Made by a program: the position numbers and the translations under genes. Under the pieces are notes generated by a model. It searched no databases and was not told the DNA's origin. It was given only the letters and a program-made list of their open reading frames with translations. From Lysobacter sp. (GTDB taxonomy: Bacteria > Pseudomonadota > Gammaproteobacteria > Xanthomonadales > Xanthomonadaceae), in the NCBI GenBank assembly GCA_008015835.1, contig SSGH01000004.1:1-51987 (forward strand): a DNA stretch of 51,987 nt, read 5' to 3'. Below are positions 36,740 to 46,100 of the stretch, piece after piece. The first letter of the stretch is position 1. The number at the start of each line of letters is the position of its first letter.

Positions 36740-37926
36740 CGACGCAGACGCAACCCCCGATGTCCGATCTCGACGCCTTCCGAGCGCATCTGGATGCGAT
36801 CATCGATTCGGAAACGACCCGTCGCATGATCGACGAGGCCGAACGCACCAGCGTGTTCCCGCGCGAGTTCGTCCGACTGCTCGGCCGCGAAGGCGTCTAC
36901 GCCGCGAAGTGGGGCGATCGCGCGCAGCCGTCGTTGGAGCATACGTTGGCGTTGGCCGAACGACTCGGTCGCCTGGGCTCGGGCGGCATCGCGACGGCCG
37001 CCACGCTGCACGATTCGGCGATCGCGATGCTGCGACGTTTCGGGCGCTCCGATGCGGTGCGCGAAATCGCCGATCGCGCGATCGCGGGCGACATCATGCT
37101 GTGCGTGTCCGCGACCGAAGCCGGCGCCGGCTCGGACATGCTCGGCCTCAGTTCGACGGCGGTGCGCGAAGGCGACGGCTATCGTCTTCGCGGCCACAAA
37201 AAAATGGCGTCGCCCTCGCCGTATTCCGACTACATCCTGCTCGCGGTGCGCGGCGTCGATCACAGCCACGCCGGCCGCGACGATCTGGCGCTGTTCCTCG
37301 TGCCGATGTCGCAGGTTCGCGTGGGCAAGGTGTTCGATACGGTCGGCGCCAAGAGCGTCTGCACCGCGCCCGTGCATTTCGACACCTGGGTGCCGGCCGA
37401 GATGATGATCGCGCGACCGGGCACTTGCCTCGCCGTGCTCAGTTGGGGCCTGGCCCACGAACGCTTCGCGATCGCGGCCCAAGTCCTCGGCGGTTCCGAT
37501 TTCGCGATCGGCTTGACGGTCGCGCGCATGAAGAAGCGCGAATCGTTCGGCGTCAAATTGTTCGAACATCAAGCCTTGCGGCTGCGGATCGCCGACTTGA
37601 AAGCGCGGGTCGACCTGATGCGATGGGGCCTGCGCGCGATGATTACCGACCCGGCCGGTCTCAACGTGCGATCCTCCGCGGCCGCGAAGGTCAGCGCGGT
37701 GCGTCTCGCCTGCGAAGTGATGTCCGAATGCATGCACATCTTCGGCACCGTGGGCGCGATCGAAAACGAATCGCCGCTCGGCCGCTGGTGGCGCGACGCC
37801 AAGATGGCGCGCATCGGCGGCGGCACCGACGAAGTGCTGTGGGAGATCGTCGCCGCCGGCCTCGAACCCGATTTCGAAAGCTACGACCGCCTGGTTCGCG
37901 AATGGCAGCCGGAAGACGACGGCTGA
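36736..37926 (+). CDS. Acyl-CoA dehydrogenase-like flavoprotein
   Basis: It has the flavin-binding block CVSATEAGAGSDMLGLSSTA and the C-terminal ARIGGGTDEVLWEI. The latter lacks the MCAD-type catalytic Glu. In such variants (isovaleryl-CoA dehydrogenase type) the base sits in an earlier helix, where AHERFAIAAQ offers a Glu. It would introduce an alpha,beta double bond. Given the coupled acyl-AMP ligase and ACP, the substrate is probably an ACP-bound chain rather than a CoA ester (inference). The start overlaps the ligase stop (ATGA). Confidence 0.87.
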   Translation: MTTQTQPPMSDLDAFRAHLDAIIDSETTRRMIDEAERTSVFPREFVRLLGREGVYAAKWGDRAQPSLEHTLALAERLGRLGSGGIATAATLHDSAIAMLRRFGRSDAVREIADRAIAGDIMLCVSATEAGAGSDMLGLSSTAVREGDGYRLRGHKKMASPSPYSDYILLAVRGVDHSHAGRDDLALFLVPMSQVRVGKVFDTVGAKSVCTAPVHFDTWVPAEMMIARPGTCLAVLSWGLAHERFAIAAQVLGGSDFAIGLTVARMKKRESFGVKLFEHQALRLRIADLKARVDLMRWGLRAMITDPAGLNVRSSAAAKVSAVRLACEVMSECMHIFGTVGAIENESPLGRWWRDAKMARIGGGTDEVLWEIVAAGLEPDFESYDRLVREWQPEDDG

Positions 37927-37954
37927 GCGGATTCGTAAGCGCACCGAAGAAAAG

Positions 37955-37979
37955 GCGCGGGAAGAACCCGCGCTTTTTT
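37955..37979 (+). terminator. Rho-independent terminator closing the ACP-FAAL-ACAD operon
   Basis: The stem GCGCGGG / CCCGCGC with loop AAGAA is followed by TTTTTT, 28 bases after the dehydrogenase stop. The remaining bases to 38246 contain no supported gene. Confidence 0.92.
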
Positions 37980-38246
37980 CGTGGCGATGAGGATGGACGA
38001 CCCGCGCGTTACGACTCGCTTTCGGGCCGATGCAGAACCGAAACGTCGGCATCGACTTTTTTGCCGCGAAGGCTTTCGCGCGATCGCGAATTCCAAGCAA
38101 AGCTCCGGAGCGACGGCGCAACGAATGGGCCTCGGGTCGCCATGAACGCCGGAAGACTCGCACGAACGAACCGCCGCGACGGACGCAAGCCGGATCGAAC
38201 TCCCCGATCGCCGGCGGGCGCGATCGGGGAGCGTGCGACTCAGCGA

Positions 38247-38522
38247 TCAGAAGGGCTCGGGACCGTCGGGGCCGCAGTAGTAGGCCAGCTCTAGTTCGGA
38301 ATACGCCGTCTGGGTGCCCCACAGCCTGTACTGGACGAAGGGGCCGCCCCATCGCCAACCGCATTGTCCCGTGATCGTGCCCACCAGCGTCTGGTGGCTG
38401 GCATCGCTGTAGTAATACGTGGTGTACACGGGGATAGCGTCGCTGTTTTGGGCCGCCGCCGGGGCCAATGCGGCCAGCGCGAACAGACCTGTCGCCGCAA
38501 TTCCTTTCAGCATCGTGGTCAT
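38247..38522 (-). CDS. Small exported protein (DUF6289-like), 91 aa
   Basis: A signal peptide (MTTMLKGIAATGLFALAALA, cleavage near AAAQ) precedes a 67-residue mature part. That part has a YTTYYYSDASHQTLVGTITG motif and two cysteines (GQCGWRWGG, AYYCGPDG) likely joined by a disulfide. I recall this YYSDAxHxxLVGxxxxxC pattern from DUF6289 proteins of Xanthomonadales, whose function is unknown. AAGGAGAG precedes the ATG at 38522, which sets the start. It is convergent with the dehydrogenase operon. Confidence 0.72.
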   Translation of the reverse strand: MTTMLKGIAATGLFALAALAPAAAQNSDAIPVYTTYYYSDASHQTLVGTITGQCGWRWGGPFVQYRLWGTQTAYSELELAYYCGPDGPEPF

Positions 38523-38967
38523 GGACTCTCTCCTTAAGTGTGTGCCGGTATGGCGCGCGCGGCATACGAGCTCCGCATCCGCATGCGCGCGCACCATGCT
38601 AGTCCCCTCCGACCGGGCGCATAGGCATCGGCGTCACCGATTCGGAAGAAATTCAGCCGGACCGTATCGCTCAGGAACGTGAACAAGGGCGCGTTCGCGA
38701 TGAGCCGCAGCAATCAATCAATGAATCGGTATGCGCGGCAAGCAGAAGCGAAGCCGTGTCGAGATCGTATGGCCGTGCGAGGGCGTGAGTGCAGCTCCGC
38801 GATACTTTCCGCTCGGTAGCCTCGACCGATGGAGTTTGGGGGAATTGGCGCGCCTGGAGGGGTGAGGGCTTGTGCTTGCGCGGCACTGCCGCGCACAAGC
38901 CCGAACGCCATCGCGCCATGCGCGATGGCCGGGAATCCCGACCGGAGGACTTTTCGAAGGAAGATTG
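38523..38967 (+). other. Gap between the small exported gene and tRNA-Arg
   Basis: No gene is supported here. It contains a hairpin of the GCGGCACTGCCGCG repeat family and, at 38848-38861, a 14-base copy of the tRNA-Arg 3' end (both described separately). Confidence 0.6.
38866..38902. repeat. Hairpin repeat related to the 23.0-23.3 kb array
   Basis: GGGCTTGTGC pairs with GCACAAGCCC, and an inner GCGGCACTGCCGC lies between. It is followed by a second hairpin (CATCGCGC/GCGCGATG) and CCGGGA, the same order of parts as in the tandem array upstream of htpG. Confidence 0.7.
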
Positions 38968-39041
38968 CGCGCCTGGAGGGATTCGAACCCCCGACCAACG
39001 GCTTCGGAAGCCGCTACTCTATCCGGCTGAGCTACAGGCGC
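38968..39041 (-). tRNA. tRNA-Arg (anticodon CCG)
   Basis: Reading the minus strand gives a full cloverleaf: acceptor GCGCCTG/CAGGCGC, D-arm TAGCTCAGCCGGATAGAGTA, anticodon stem-loop GGCTTCCGAAGCC with anticodon CCG, and T-arm GTCGGGGGTTCGAATCCC. No CCA is encoded; the base after the acceptor stem is G. It reads CGG codons. Confidence 0.97.
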
Positions 39042-39140
39042 GAGCCGGGTATTCTCCCCGATTCGCGCCGATGGCGCGAGTCTTCGGTTTCCGACCGTTC
39101 TCGACCGTATCCCTCCGCCCCGTCCGTTCCGATCGACCCG

Positions 39141-40040
39141 ATGAGCGCCTCCCGTCCCGCCTCCGCCGCTGTTCCCGCCTGGCGCGCGCGTCTGCGCCTG
39201 TACTGGGCCCTGGTACGCGGGGATCGGCCGATCGGGTGGTTGCTCTTGCTGTGGCCGACGTGGTGGGGGCTGTGGCTGGCGGCCGAGGGCGTGCCGCCGT
39301 GGTGGACGCTGGTGGTGTTCTCGCTGGGGGTGTGGCTGACGCGTTCGGCCGGTTGCGTCATCAACGATTACGCCGACCGGTGGCTCGACCCGCAGGTCGA
39401 GCGCACCAAAGACCGGCCGCTCGCCACCGGCGCGGTGCGCGGGCGCGAGGCCCTGCTGTTGTTCGCATTCCTGATGTTGGCGGCCTTCGGCTTGGTCTGG
39501 ACGATGAACCGGCTGACGGTGTGGATGAGCGTGGTCGGCGTGATCCTGGCCGCCAGTTATCCGTACCTCAAGCGCTACACCTATTTGCCGCAGGTGTATT
39601 TGGGATTGGCGTTCGGGTGGGGCATTCCGATGGCGTTCGCGGCGATTCGCGGCGAGGTGCCGGCGGTCGCCTGGGTGCTCTACGTGACCAACATCTTCTG
39701 GACCACCGGTTACGACACCTGGTACGCGATGGTGGACCGCGAGGACGACTTGCGCGCGGGCTCGAAATCCACCGCGATTCTGTTCGGCGATTTGGATCTG
39801 GTCGCGCTCGGTGTGCTGTACGGCTTGTTCTTTTTCGGACTGGCGTTGATCGGCGTGCGCGAGCAATTGGGCGCGGCGTATTGGGCCGGCGTCGGCGTCG
39901 CGTTCGCGCTGGGGGTCTACCAGTTCGTGATCGGTCGTACCCGCGCGCGAGACGCTTGCTTCAAGGCCTTCCTCAGCAACCATTGGGTGGGGATGGCGGT
40001 GTTCGCGGGGTTGGCGGTGTCGTTGTGGATGAAAGGCTGA
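39141..40040 (+). CDS. ubiA: 4-hydroxybenzoate polyprenyltransferase
   Basis: This is an integral membrane prenyltransferase of ubiquinone synthesis, which attaches the polyprenyl tail to 4-hydroxybenzoate. The first Asp-rich motif is [20 protein letters not shown] and the second is [18 protein letters not shown]. Eight to nine hydrophobic helices are visible. The ATG at 39141 matches the family start (a short hydrophilic lead before [20 protein letters not shown]), and 299 residues is normal. It starts 99 bases beyond the divergent tRNA-Arg. Confidence 0.96.
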   Translation: MSASRPASAAVPAWRARLRLYWALVRGDRPIGWLLLLWPTWWGLWLAAEGVPPWWTLVVFSLGVWLTRSAGCVINDYADRWLDPQVERTKDRPLATGAVRGREALLLFAFLMLAAFGLVWTMNRLTVWMSVVGVILAASYPYLKRYTYLPQVYLGLAFGWGIPMAFAAIRGEVPAVAWVLYVTNIFWTTGYDTWYAMVDREDDLRAGSKSTAILFGDLDLVALGVLYGLFFFGLALIGVREQLGAAYWAGVGVAFALGVYQFVIGRTRARDACFKAFLSNHWVGMAVFAGLAVSLWMKG

Positions 40041-40070
40041 GGGCCCGTTTCGGGCATATCGAGTCGAGCG

Positions 40071-40234
40071 TCGGCCCTGCCGGCCCTCCCAAAATTTCAG
40101 TCTTTGGGGGTTTTTCCTGAGGGCTTGAGGTCTTCGGGTCATCTTGTGAAGCGTTCGGCCCTGCCGGGCCTCCCACACTAATCCTCGCCCGATTTACGCA
40201 GAGAGCGATTGTGGGAGGCCCGGCAGGGCCGAAC
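40071..40234. repeat. Three copies of a CGGCCCTGCCGGGCCTCCC repeat, two as a perfect inverted pair
   Basis: Copies lie at 40071-40091 (shorter), 40153-40177 and, inverted, at 40210-40234. The last two are exact 25-base complements beginning GTTCGGCCCTGCCGGG. They lie between the convergent ubiA and amylase genes and may act in transcription end formation. Confidence 0.85.
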
Positions 40235-40244
40235 ATCGCGGCGC

Positions 40245-42968
40245 TTACGGCAGCCGAATCAGCAGATCGTCCATCACTTTCGGCGCATCCGCCTCGCCGC
40301 CGCCGAAGGCGTTGCCGCCGGCTTCCGGCGCTAACGGTCGGAACCCGCCGTCGTAATCCCAGGTGGTCGCGTAGATGCGCATGCCGCTCAGCTCGACGCC
40401 ATCCAGCGCGCGCGCCGGCAGCGTGTAGACGATCGCATTCGTCGCGCGATCGACCTCCACGCGCGCGGCGGTGGCGGCGACCGTGCCGTCGGCCGTCGCC
40501 GACGCGCCTTCCGAGGCGAATAGCGCGTTCGACCACCCGTACGTGCGCAATCGCCGATGCCAACGCATGCCGTCGGGCAGCGTCGCATTTTGCTGCGGCA
40601 GCGCGGTCCCGCCGCCGTCGCGGCCGGGCAATTCGATGAATACGCTGAGCGCGACGTGATCGAACCCCAGCAGCGGGTTCCACTCGCGCATCAGCGTGCG
40701 CAATTTCAGGCGCAAACGCAGCGCGCCGCCGGAACGCTCGACCTCCGCGCCCAGCAAGTCGCCGGGGCGATGCGTGCGCCAGCCGTCGTCGCCGGTCGGG
40801 TAGAGGTAACGGCCGTTCGGGCCGACGTCGTCGCCGACGGGATCGTCCACCGCGAGCACCGGCGTCCACACGCGCGCCGCTTCGAAACGATGGGCGGGCG
40901 AGGCCGTTCGCGAGGCGGGATCCCACGCGACCACGCGATGCGAGACCGTCGGGTCGATCATGTCGTCGGTGCGCACCGACGCGCGCCAACGCCCATCGCG
41001 GCCGACCGGCACCGTGCGCGCCGAGGCGAGATCGCCGTCGACCACGATCTGCAGCGATGTCGCGCCGCGCGCGCGGCCGCCGATCGCGAGATCGCCGTCG
41101 ACGCGCGTCGGCGCGGGGTCGAGCGCGATATCGACAGGTGCGCTGTCGACGGCGGTCGCGACCGAATTCGAATCCGAAGCCTCCGCCGCGCCGGATTCGG
41201 CTCGCCACACCCACGCGCTGCGCGGTGGCAGGCGCAGCGCGAGCGCACGCGGGCCGATGGCGAGCGTCGGCGCCGGTTCGCCGAGGGCGTACAGCGGGCG
41301 CAGCACGGTGCCCGGCGGCAACCGGGTGTCCAGCGCCTCCATCAGCGTCGGATGATCGGCGGTGTTGAACGCGACGATCGCGTCCTCGGCGCCGCGCTCG
41401 CCCGTCCACGACATTCGCCAGGCGATGGCGCCGGGAGTGGCGCCGTTCGCGTCCAACACCGTCGGGGTGCCGCGCGAGAAGACTTTGTGCGCGCGGCGCA
41501 GCGCGGCCATCTCGGCGATGGCGCGATACAGCGGCGCCGAGGTCTCGAACCGATCGCGCCCGCCCGAACCGTATCCCGTCGCGAACATCGCCGGCCGCTG
41601 CTCGCGAAAGCCTTGCTCGGTGCCGTAATAAATCGTCGGAATGCCGGGCAAGGTCATCGTCGCCAATAACGCTTGCTTCAAGCCGATCTCGTCGCCGCCG
41701 GCCAAAAAGCGATCCACATCGTGATTGTCGACGAAGGTCGGCATCCGCCACGGGTCGGCGTGGACGCGCATCATGCTCTCGATGCGGTGCGCCAGTTCGC
41801 CGGTCGCATGCTTGCGCGCGAACACATCGCCCAGCGCGCCGTACAGCGGGTAGTTGATCATCGCCGGCAGCAGCGGCTTGCCGTTCGCATCGCGCGCGTA
41901 CGACTCGATCTTCTTCGCCACGGCGTCTTCGTACGGCCGATCCACGCCGAAGCCTTCGCCGAACAGATGGAAGTCGCGTTTGCCCGCGGCGGCGGCCACC
42001 GTCAGCACGCCCGGCGCGTTCGGGTCGTCGGCGCGCAGAAAATCGTCGAAGAATTCCGGCGGCACATGGAACGCGGTATCCACGCGAAACGCATCCACGC
42101 CCACTTCGCGAATCCAATATCCGTAACTGTCGCGCAGCGCCGCGCGCACGGTCGGATTCTCGGTGTTCAGATCGTCCAGATCGGCCAATTGCCAGTTCAA
42201 CTGCTGATCGCGATCGGCGTGATCGCGAATCGGCGGGTTCCAGTGGTAGATCGCCGCGGCGCGGTCGCGCGGCTTGCGGGGGTCGTTGCGATCGAACGGC
42301 GCTTGCGTCGGCGCGGACGTCCCGTCGGCCTCGGGCCGCAACGCGAAACCGCGCGCGGGGTCGCTTGGCGTCCAATTCGCGTCCCAGCCGTGATAGTCCG
42401 CCACGTGGTTCACCACCACGTCCTGCACCAGCCGCATGTCGCGCGCGTGCATCGCGTCGGCCAAGCGCTTGTACTCGGCCACCATGCCGAAATGCGCGTC
42501 CAGGGCTTTGAAATCGCGCGCCCAGTAGCCGTGATAGCCGCCGAACTGCGCCTGCTCGTTCCACCAGCGGTTCGCCACCGGCGGGGTGATCCAAATCGCG
42601 GTCGCGCCCAAGCCTTGGATGTAGTCCAGCCGCCGCTGCACGCCCGCCAGATCGCCGCCGGAGAATTTGCGCGCATCGGCCGGATCGAATTCGCCCGCGC
42701 CCTGATCGTCGTTGCTCGGGTCGCCGTTCTCGAAGCGGTCGATCATCACCAGGTACAGCACCTGATCTCGCCAGTCGGTCGATGCCTCGCCGGCTCCGGC
42801 CGCGCCTTCGCTCGCGCTCGCGCCGAGCGAAGGGCTCGCCAGTAGGCAGGCCAGCGCGAGGCGCAGGCCGATGCGAACAGGCCTGCCCGCCATGACGGCA
42901 CAGGCGTCCCGCGAGACCCCCGCTCGGGCGGCCGGGCGGCGGGCGGAAGTCGGGTCGGGTCGCGTCAT
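40245..42968 (-). CDS. Exported GH13 alpha-amylase-family glycoside hydrolase, 907 aa
   Basis: GH13 core motifs occur in order: DVVVNHV, the nucleophile Asp in GVDAFRVDTAFH (about residue 295), the acid/base Glu in HLFGEGFG (about 337) and FVDNHDVDR (about 413). A C-terminal beta-sandwich region (FDHVALSVFIELPGRDGGGT) resembles glucodextranase-type modules. A signal segment (LRLALACLLASPSLGASASE) starts about residue 32. The ATG at 42968 has AGAGGAC upstream; later ATG 42893 lacks a site. It would cut alpha-glucans in the periplasm or outside, feeding the divergent TonB receptor. Confidence 0.9.
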   Translation of the reverse strand: MTRPDPTSARRPAARAGVSRDACAVMAGRPVRIGLRLALACLLASPSLGASASEGAAGAGEASTDWRDQVLYLVMIDRFENGDPSNDDQGAGEFDPADARKFSGGDLAGVQRRLDYIQGLGATAIWITPPVANRWWNEQAQFGGYHGYWARDFKALDAHFGMVAEYKRLADAMHARDMRLVQDVVVNHVADYHGWDANWTPSDPARGFALRPEADGTSAPTQAPFDRNDPRKPRDRAAAIYHWNPPIRDHADRDQQLNWQLADLDDLNTENPTVRAALRDSYGYWIREVGVDAFRVDTAFHVPPEFFDDFLRADDPNAPGVLTVAAAAGKRDFHLFGEGFGVDRPYEDAVAKKIESYARDANGKPLLPAMINYPLYGALGDVFARKHATGELAHRIESMMRVHADPWRMPTFVDNHDVDRFLAGGDEIGLKQALLATMTLPGIPTIYYGTEQGFREQRPAMFATGYGSGGRDRFETSAPLYRAIAEMAALRRAHKVFSRGTPTVLDANGATPGAIAWRMSWTGERGAEDAIVAFNTADHPTLMEALDTRLPPGTVLRPLYALGEPAPTLAIGPRALALRLPPRSAWVWRAESGAAEASDSNSVATAVDSAPVDIALDPAPTRVDGDLAIGGRARGATSLQIVVDGDLASARTVPVGRDGRWRASVRTDDMIDPTVSHRVVAWDPASRTASPAHRFEAARVWTPVLAVDDPVGDDVGPNGRYLYPTGDDGWRTHRPGDLLGAEVERSGGALRLRLKLRTLMREWNPLLGFDHVALSVFIELPGRDGGGTALPQQNATLPDGMRWHRRLRTYGWSNALFASEGASATADGTVAATAARVEVDRATNAIVYTLPARALDGVELSGMRIYATTWDYDGGFRPLAPEAGGNAFGGGEADAPKVMDDLLIRLP

Positions 42969-43124
42969 CGGCGGTCCTCTCGGCAGATCGATTCGGAGGC
43001 GCGTCTCGGGCGGGGACGAGACCCCGGTCGGCGCGCATCGCATCCTGCCCCGAAAATCGGGGGTGGGAATCGGCCGGATGGGCGCAAATCGTCGGAAAAA
43101 CGGCATTTTTTAACCAAAATCGAA

Positions 43125-43138
43125 TGAATACGTATGCA
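43125..43138. promoter_or_regulatory. LacI-type operator in the amylase/TonB-receptor divergent region
   Basis: TGAATACGTATGCA is a near-perfect palindrome (TGxATACGTATxCA) with a central CG, the form of LacI/GalR-family operators. It sits between two divergent carbohydrate-uptake genes (302-base gap, otherwise without genes), 157 bases upstream of the amylase start and 133 upstream of the receptor start. The regulator itself is not in the window. Confidence 0.55.
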
Positions 43139-43270
43139 GCGCACGTTTCCCGGGCCGGGCTCGGACTACCATCCCGCAGCGCGTCGGGGACTGGCTGGAC
43201 TCCGGCGAACGCGCGCGTCGCCAGCCCGCGCCGCGTCCTAACTAAATTCCAGTTGCTGTGGAGGGGATCC

Positions 43271-45958
43271 ATGCAGCCTTTGAAGCGAAACCTGTTGAGT
43301 ATGGCGTTGGCGTCGGCGACGCTGATGCTGGCCAACGGCGCCTATGCGCAGTCGGCCGACCAAGACCAAGCCGCCGACGACGCCCAGGATCTGGACACCA
43401 TCCAGGTCGTCGGTATCCGTCGCAGTATCGAAGAAGCGATCGACACCAAGCAGAACACCACGGCCATCGTCGAGGCGATCTCGGCCGAAGACATCGGTAA
43501 GCTGCCCGACACCTCGATCGCCGACTCGATCGCGCGCCTGCCCGGCCTGACCGCCCAGCGCTTCGGCAACCGCCCGCAGGAAATCAACATCCGCGGCTTC
43601 GCCGGCGACTTCTCCTCCGCGCTGCTCAACGGTCGCGAGCAGGTCAGCCTGGGCAACAACCGCGGCGTCGAATTCGACCAGTACCCGTCGGAATTCGCCA
43701 GCCAAGTGATCGTGAACAAGGCCACGCAAGCCGACCTCGTCGGTCAGGGCCTCTCCGGCACGGTCAACATCAAGACCATCCGCCCGCTGGCCTACGGCAA
43801 GCAGGCGTTCGCCGCGAACCTGCGCGCCGATCAGAACCGCATCGGCAGCGAGAAGGAAAACGGCTACCGCGCCAGCGTTTCCTACATCGACCAGTTCGCC
43901 GACAACACCGTCGGTATCGCGCTGGGTTACGCCCATCTGAACAATCCCGGCCAAGGCCACCAGTACGAATCCTGGGGCTTCAACGGCACCGGTTTGCTCG
44001 ATGGCGGCAAGTTCTACGACATCAGCCAGGAAAACGAGCGCGACGGCTTCGCCGGTACGCTCGAGTTCAAGCCGAACGACATGTACTCCACCGTCTTGGA
44101 CGTGTTCTACTCCAAGTTCGATAAGGAAGAGACCAAGCGCGGCCTGGAATTCGGCATCGGCGCCGACTGGTCCGGCGCGAATCTCGTGTCGCGCACCAAC
44201 AACGCCGCCGGCACCGCCACCAGCGCCAGCTTCACCAACGTGCCGCGCCCGGTGATTCGCAACGACTTCAACGCCGCCTACGACGATCTGTTCTCGATCG
44301 GCTGGACGCACACCCTGCGTTTGAACGACCACTGGACGATCACCGCCGACATCAGCGGTTCGGAAGCGGTGCGCGACGAGCGCATCCTCGAAACCTACGC
44401 CGGCATGCCCGCCTCGGCGGCGCGCGACTCGCTGTCGTACAGCCTCAACGACGGCTACTTCGACGTCGACTTCGGCTACGACTACGGCAACGCGGCGGCC
44501 CTGGTGCTGACCGACGCCGGCGGTTGGGGCCAAGACGGTTACATCAAGGACTTCCGCGTGAAAGACGCGCTGTCGGCCCTGCGCTTCGACGCCGAACGCA
44601 GCTTCGACAGCGGCTTCATCAGCAGCCTGAAGTTCGGCGTGAACCTCACCGACCGCACCAAGAGCCGCTCCTCGAACGAAAACTTCCTCGATCTGGCCGG
44701 CGGCGCGAACGAAGCGCCGATCCCGACCCAGTACATCTCGGGCGGTTCGAGCTTCAACTTCGGCAACACCCCGTCGATCCTCAACCTCGACGCGTTGGCG
44801 ATGTTCAACGGTGGTGTTTATCAGCGTCGCGGCAACGTGAATGCGGACATTTCTAACAAAAATTGGGAAGTGAAAGAACAAGTCACGACGTTGTATGCGC
44901 AGGCGGCCATCGACACCGAGTTCGGGTCGATCCCCGTGAAGGGCAACGTCGGCTTCCAGGTCGTGAATGCCGAACAGGAGTCGAGCGGTCGCCAGACGTT
45001 CCCGGGCAATGGATTCGGCGCCGATACCAGCGGCGGGGCTTCCCAAACGGACTTCCTACCTAGCCTAAATCTTTCCTTCCAGTTGCCGTGGGAGCAGTAC
45101 GTGCGCGTCGCTGCTAGCCGTCAGATGGCGCGTCCGCGTATGGACGATTTGCGTGCGAATGAAAATATCGACTACGAACGCAACAACCCGTCTCGCAATC
45201 GCAGCTACCGCGTCTGGACGCGGAATGGCGGTAATCCTGAGCTTGAACCGACGGTCGCGAATGCCTACGACGTTGCTTATGAGAAATACTTCGACGGCAC
45301 GAAAGGTTATGTAGGGGTCGCTTACTTCTATAAAGACCTACGCACCTATATCTACAACGACTATACATCGTTCGATATCCGAGAGATTACGGCATTCCCG
45401 CCCTCTCAGTATCCCGCTGGTTCTCCGACGACGAACGAGGGCGATTTCACCCGCCCGGTCAACGGCACTGGTGGTGTCGTCAAAGGTTGGGAGCTGACCG
45501 CGTCCCTGCCGCTCGGTACGTTCTGGGCGCCGCTGGAAGGTTTCGGCATCCAGGCGAACTACTCCGACACCCGCAGCTCGATCAAGCCGCAGGGCCCGAC
45601 CGGCCCGGACGAACCGATCCCGGGCCTGTCGAAGTACATCACCAACGCCACCGTGTACTACGAGCGCTTCGGCTTCTCGGCGCGCGTCGCGCAGCGTAAG
45701 CGTTCGCAGTTCGTGGGCGAGGTCCAAGGCTTCGGCGGCGACCGCACTAAGATCGCGTTCAACGCCGAAACCGTCACCGACGTCCAGCTCGGCTACACCA
45801 TCCAGAACGGCCCGCTGAAGAATCTGGCGTTCCTGCTGCAGGTGAACAACCTCGAAAACGAGCCGTTCACCTCCAGCTTCGACGGCCGCAGCGATCGCCC
45901 GCGTCAGTTCTTCGAATACGGCCGCACCTACCTGTTCGGCGTGAACTGGCGCTACTGA
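43271..45958 (+). CDS. TonB-dependent outer-membrane receptor (carbohydrate-type), 895 aa
   Basis: It has a signal peptide (residues 1-26, NGAYAQ) and a TonB-box-like LDTIQVVG. The plug domain has RRSIEEAIDTKQNTTAIVEA and ISAEDIGKLPDTSIADSIAR, typical of xanthomonad/Caulobacter sugar receptors. A 22-strand barrel ends in YGRTYLFGVNWRY with the aromatic C-terminal residue. With the divergent alpha-amylase, uptake of maltodextrins is likely. GGAGGGG lies before ATG 43271. Codons 515-735 (44815-45475) are noticeably less GC-rich than the flanks. Confidence 0.93.
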   Translation: MQPLKRNLLSMALASATLMLANGAYAQSADQDQAADDAQDLDTIQVVGIRRSIEEAIDTKQNTTAIVEAISAEDIGKLPDTSIADSIARLPGLTAQRFGNRPQEINIRGFAGDFSSALLNGREQVSLGNNRGVEFDQYPSEFASQVIVNKATQADLVGQGLSGTVNIKTIRPLAYGKQAFAANLRADQNRIGSEKENGYRASVSYIDQFADNTVGIALGYAHLNNPGQGHQYESWGFNGTGLLDGGKFYDISQENERDGFAGTLEFKPNDMYSTVLDVFYSKFDKEETKRGLEFGIGADWSGANLVSRTNNAAGTATSASFTNVPRPVIRNDFNAAYDDLFSIGWTHTLRLNDHWTITADISGSEAVRDERILETYAGMPASAARDSLSYSLNDGYFDVDFGYDYGNAAALVLTDAGGWGQDGYIKDFRVKDALSALRFDAERSFDSGFISSLKFGVNLTDRTKSRSSNENFLDLAGGANEAPIPTQYISGGSSFNFGNTPSILNLDALAMFNGGVYQRRGNVNADISNKNWEVKEQVTTLYAQAAIDTEFGSIPVKGNVGFQVVNAEQESSGRQTFPGNGFGADTSGGASQTDFLPSLNLSFQLPWEQYVRVAASRQMARPRMDDLRANENIDYERNNPSRNRSYRVWTRNGGNPELEPTVANAYDVAYEKYFDGTKGYVGVAYFYKDLRTYIYNDYTSFDIREITAFPPSQYPAGSPTTNEGDFTRPVNGTGGVVKGWELTASLPLGTFWAPLEGFGIQANYSDTRSSIKPQGPTGPDEPIPGLSKYITNATVYYERFGFSARVAQRKRSQFVGEVQGFGGDRTKIAFNAETVTDVQLGYTIQNGPLKNLAFLLQVNNLENEPFTSSFDGRSDRPRQFFEYGRTYLFGVNWRY

Positions 45959-45984
45959 TCTCCCAGAAGCGAGCGCAACAATTT

Positions 45985-46018
45985 GGCCCTTGCCGGTCCC
46001 CGCCGGCAAGGGCCTTTT
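45985..46018 (+). terminator. Rho-independent terminator after the TonB receptor
   Basis: The stem GGCCCTTGCCGG / CCGGCAAGGGCC with a short TCCCCG loop is followed by TTTTCTTT. Confidence 0.93.
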
Positions 46019-46100
46019 CTTTGCTTGATAGAAAAAGAAAGTTCTCAGGCGGCGAACAAAAAGTAAGCTCTCGATATGATCTGATAATGAGAAAAGGAAA

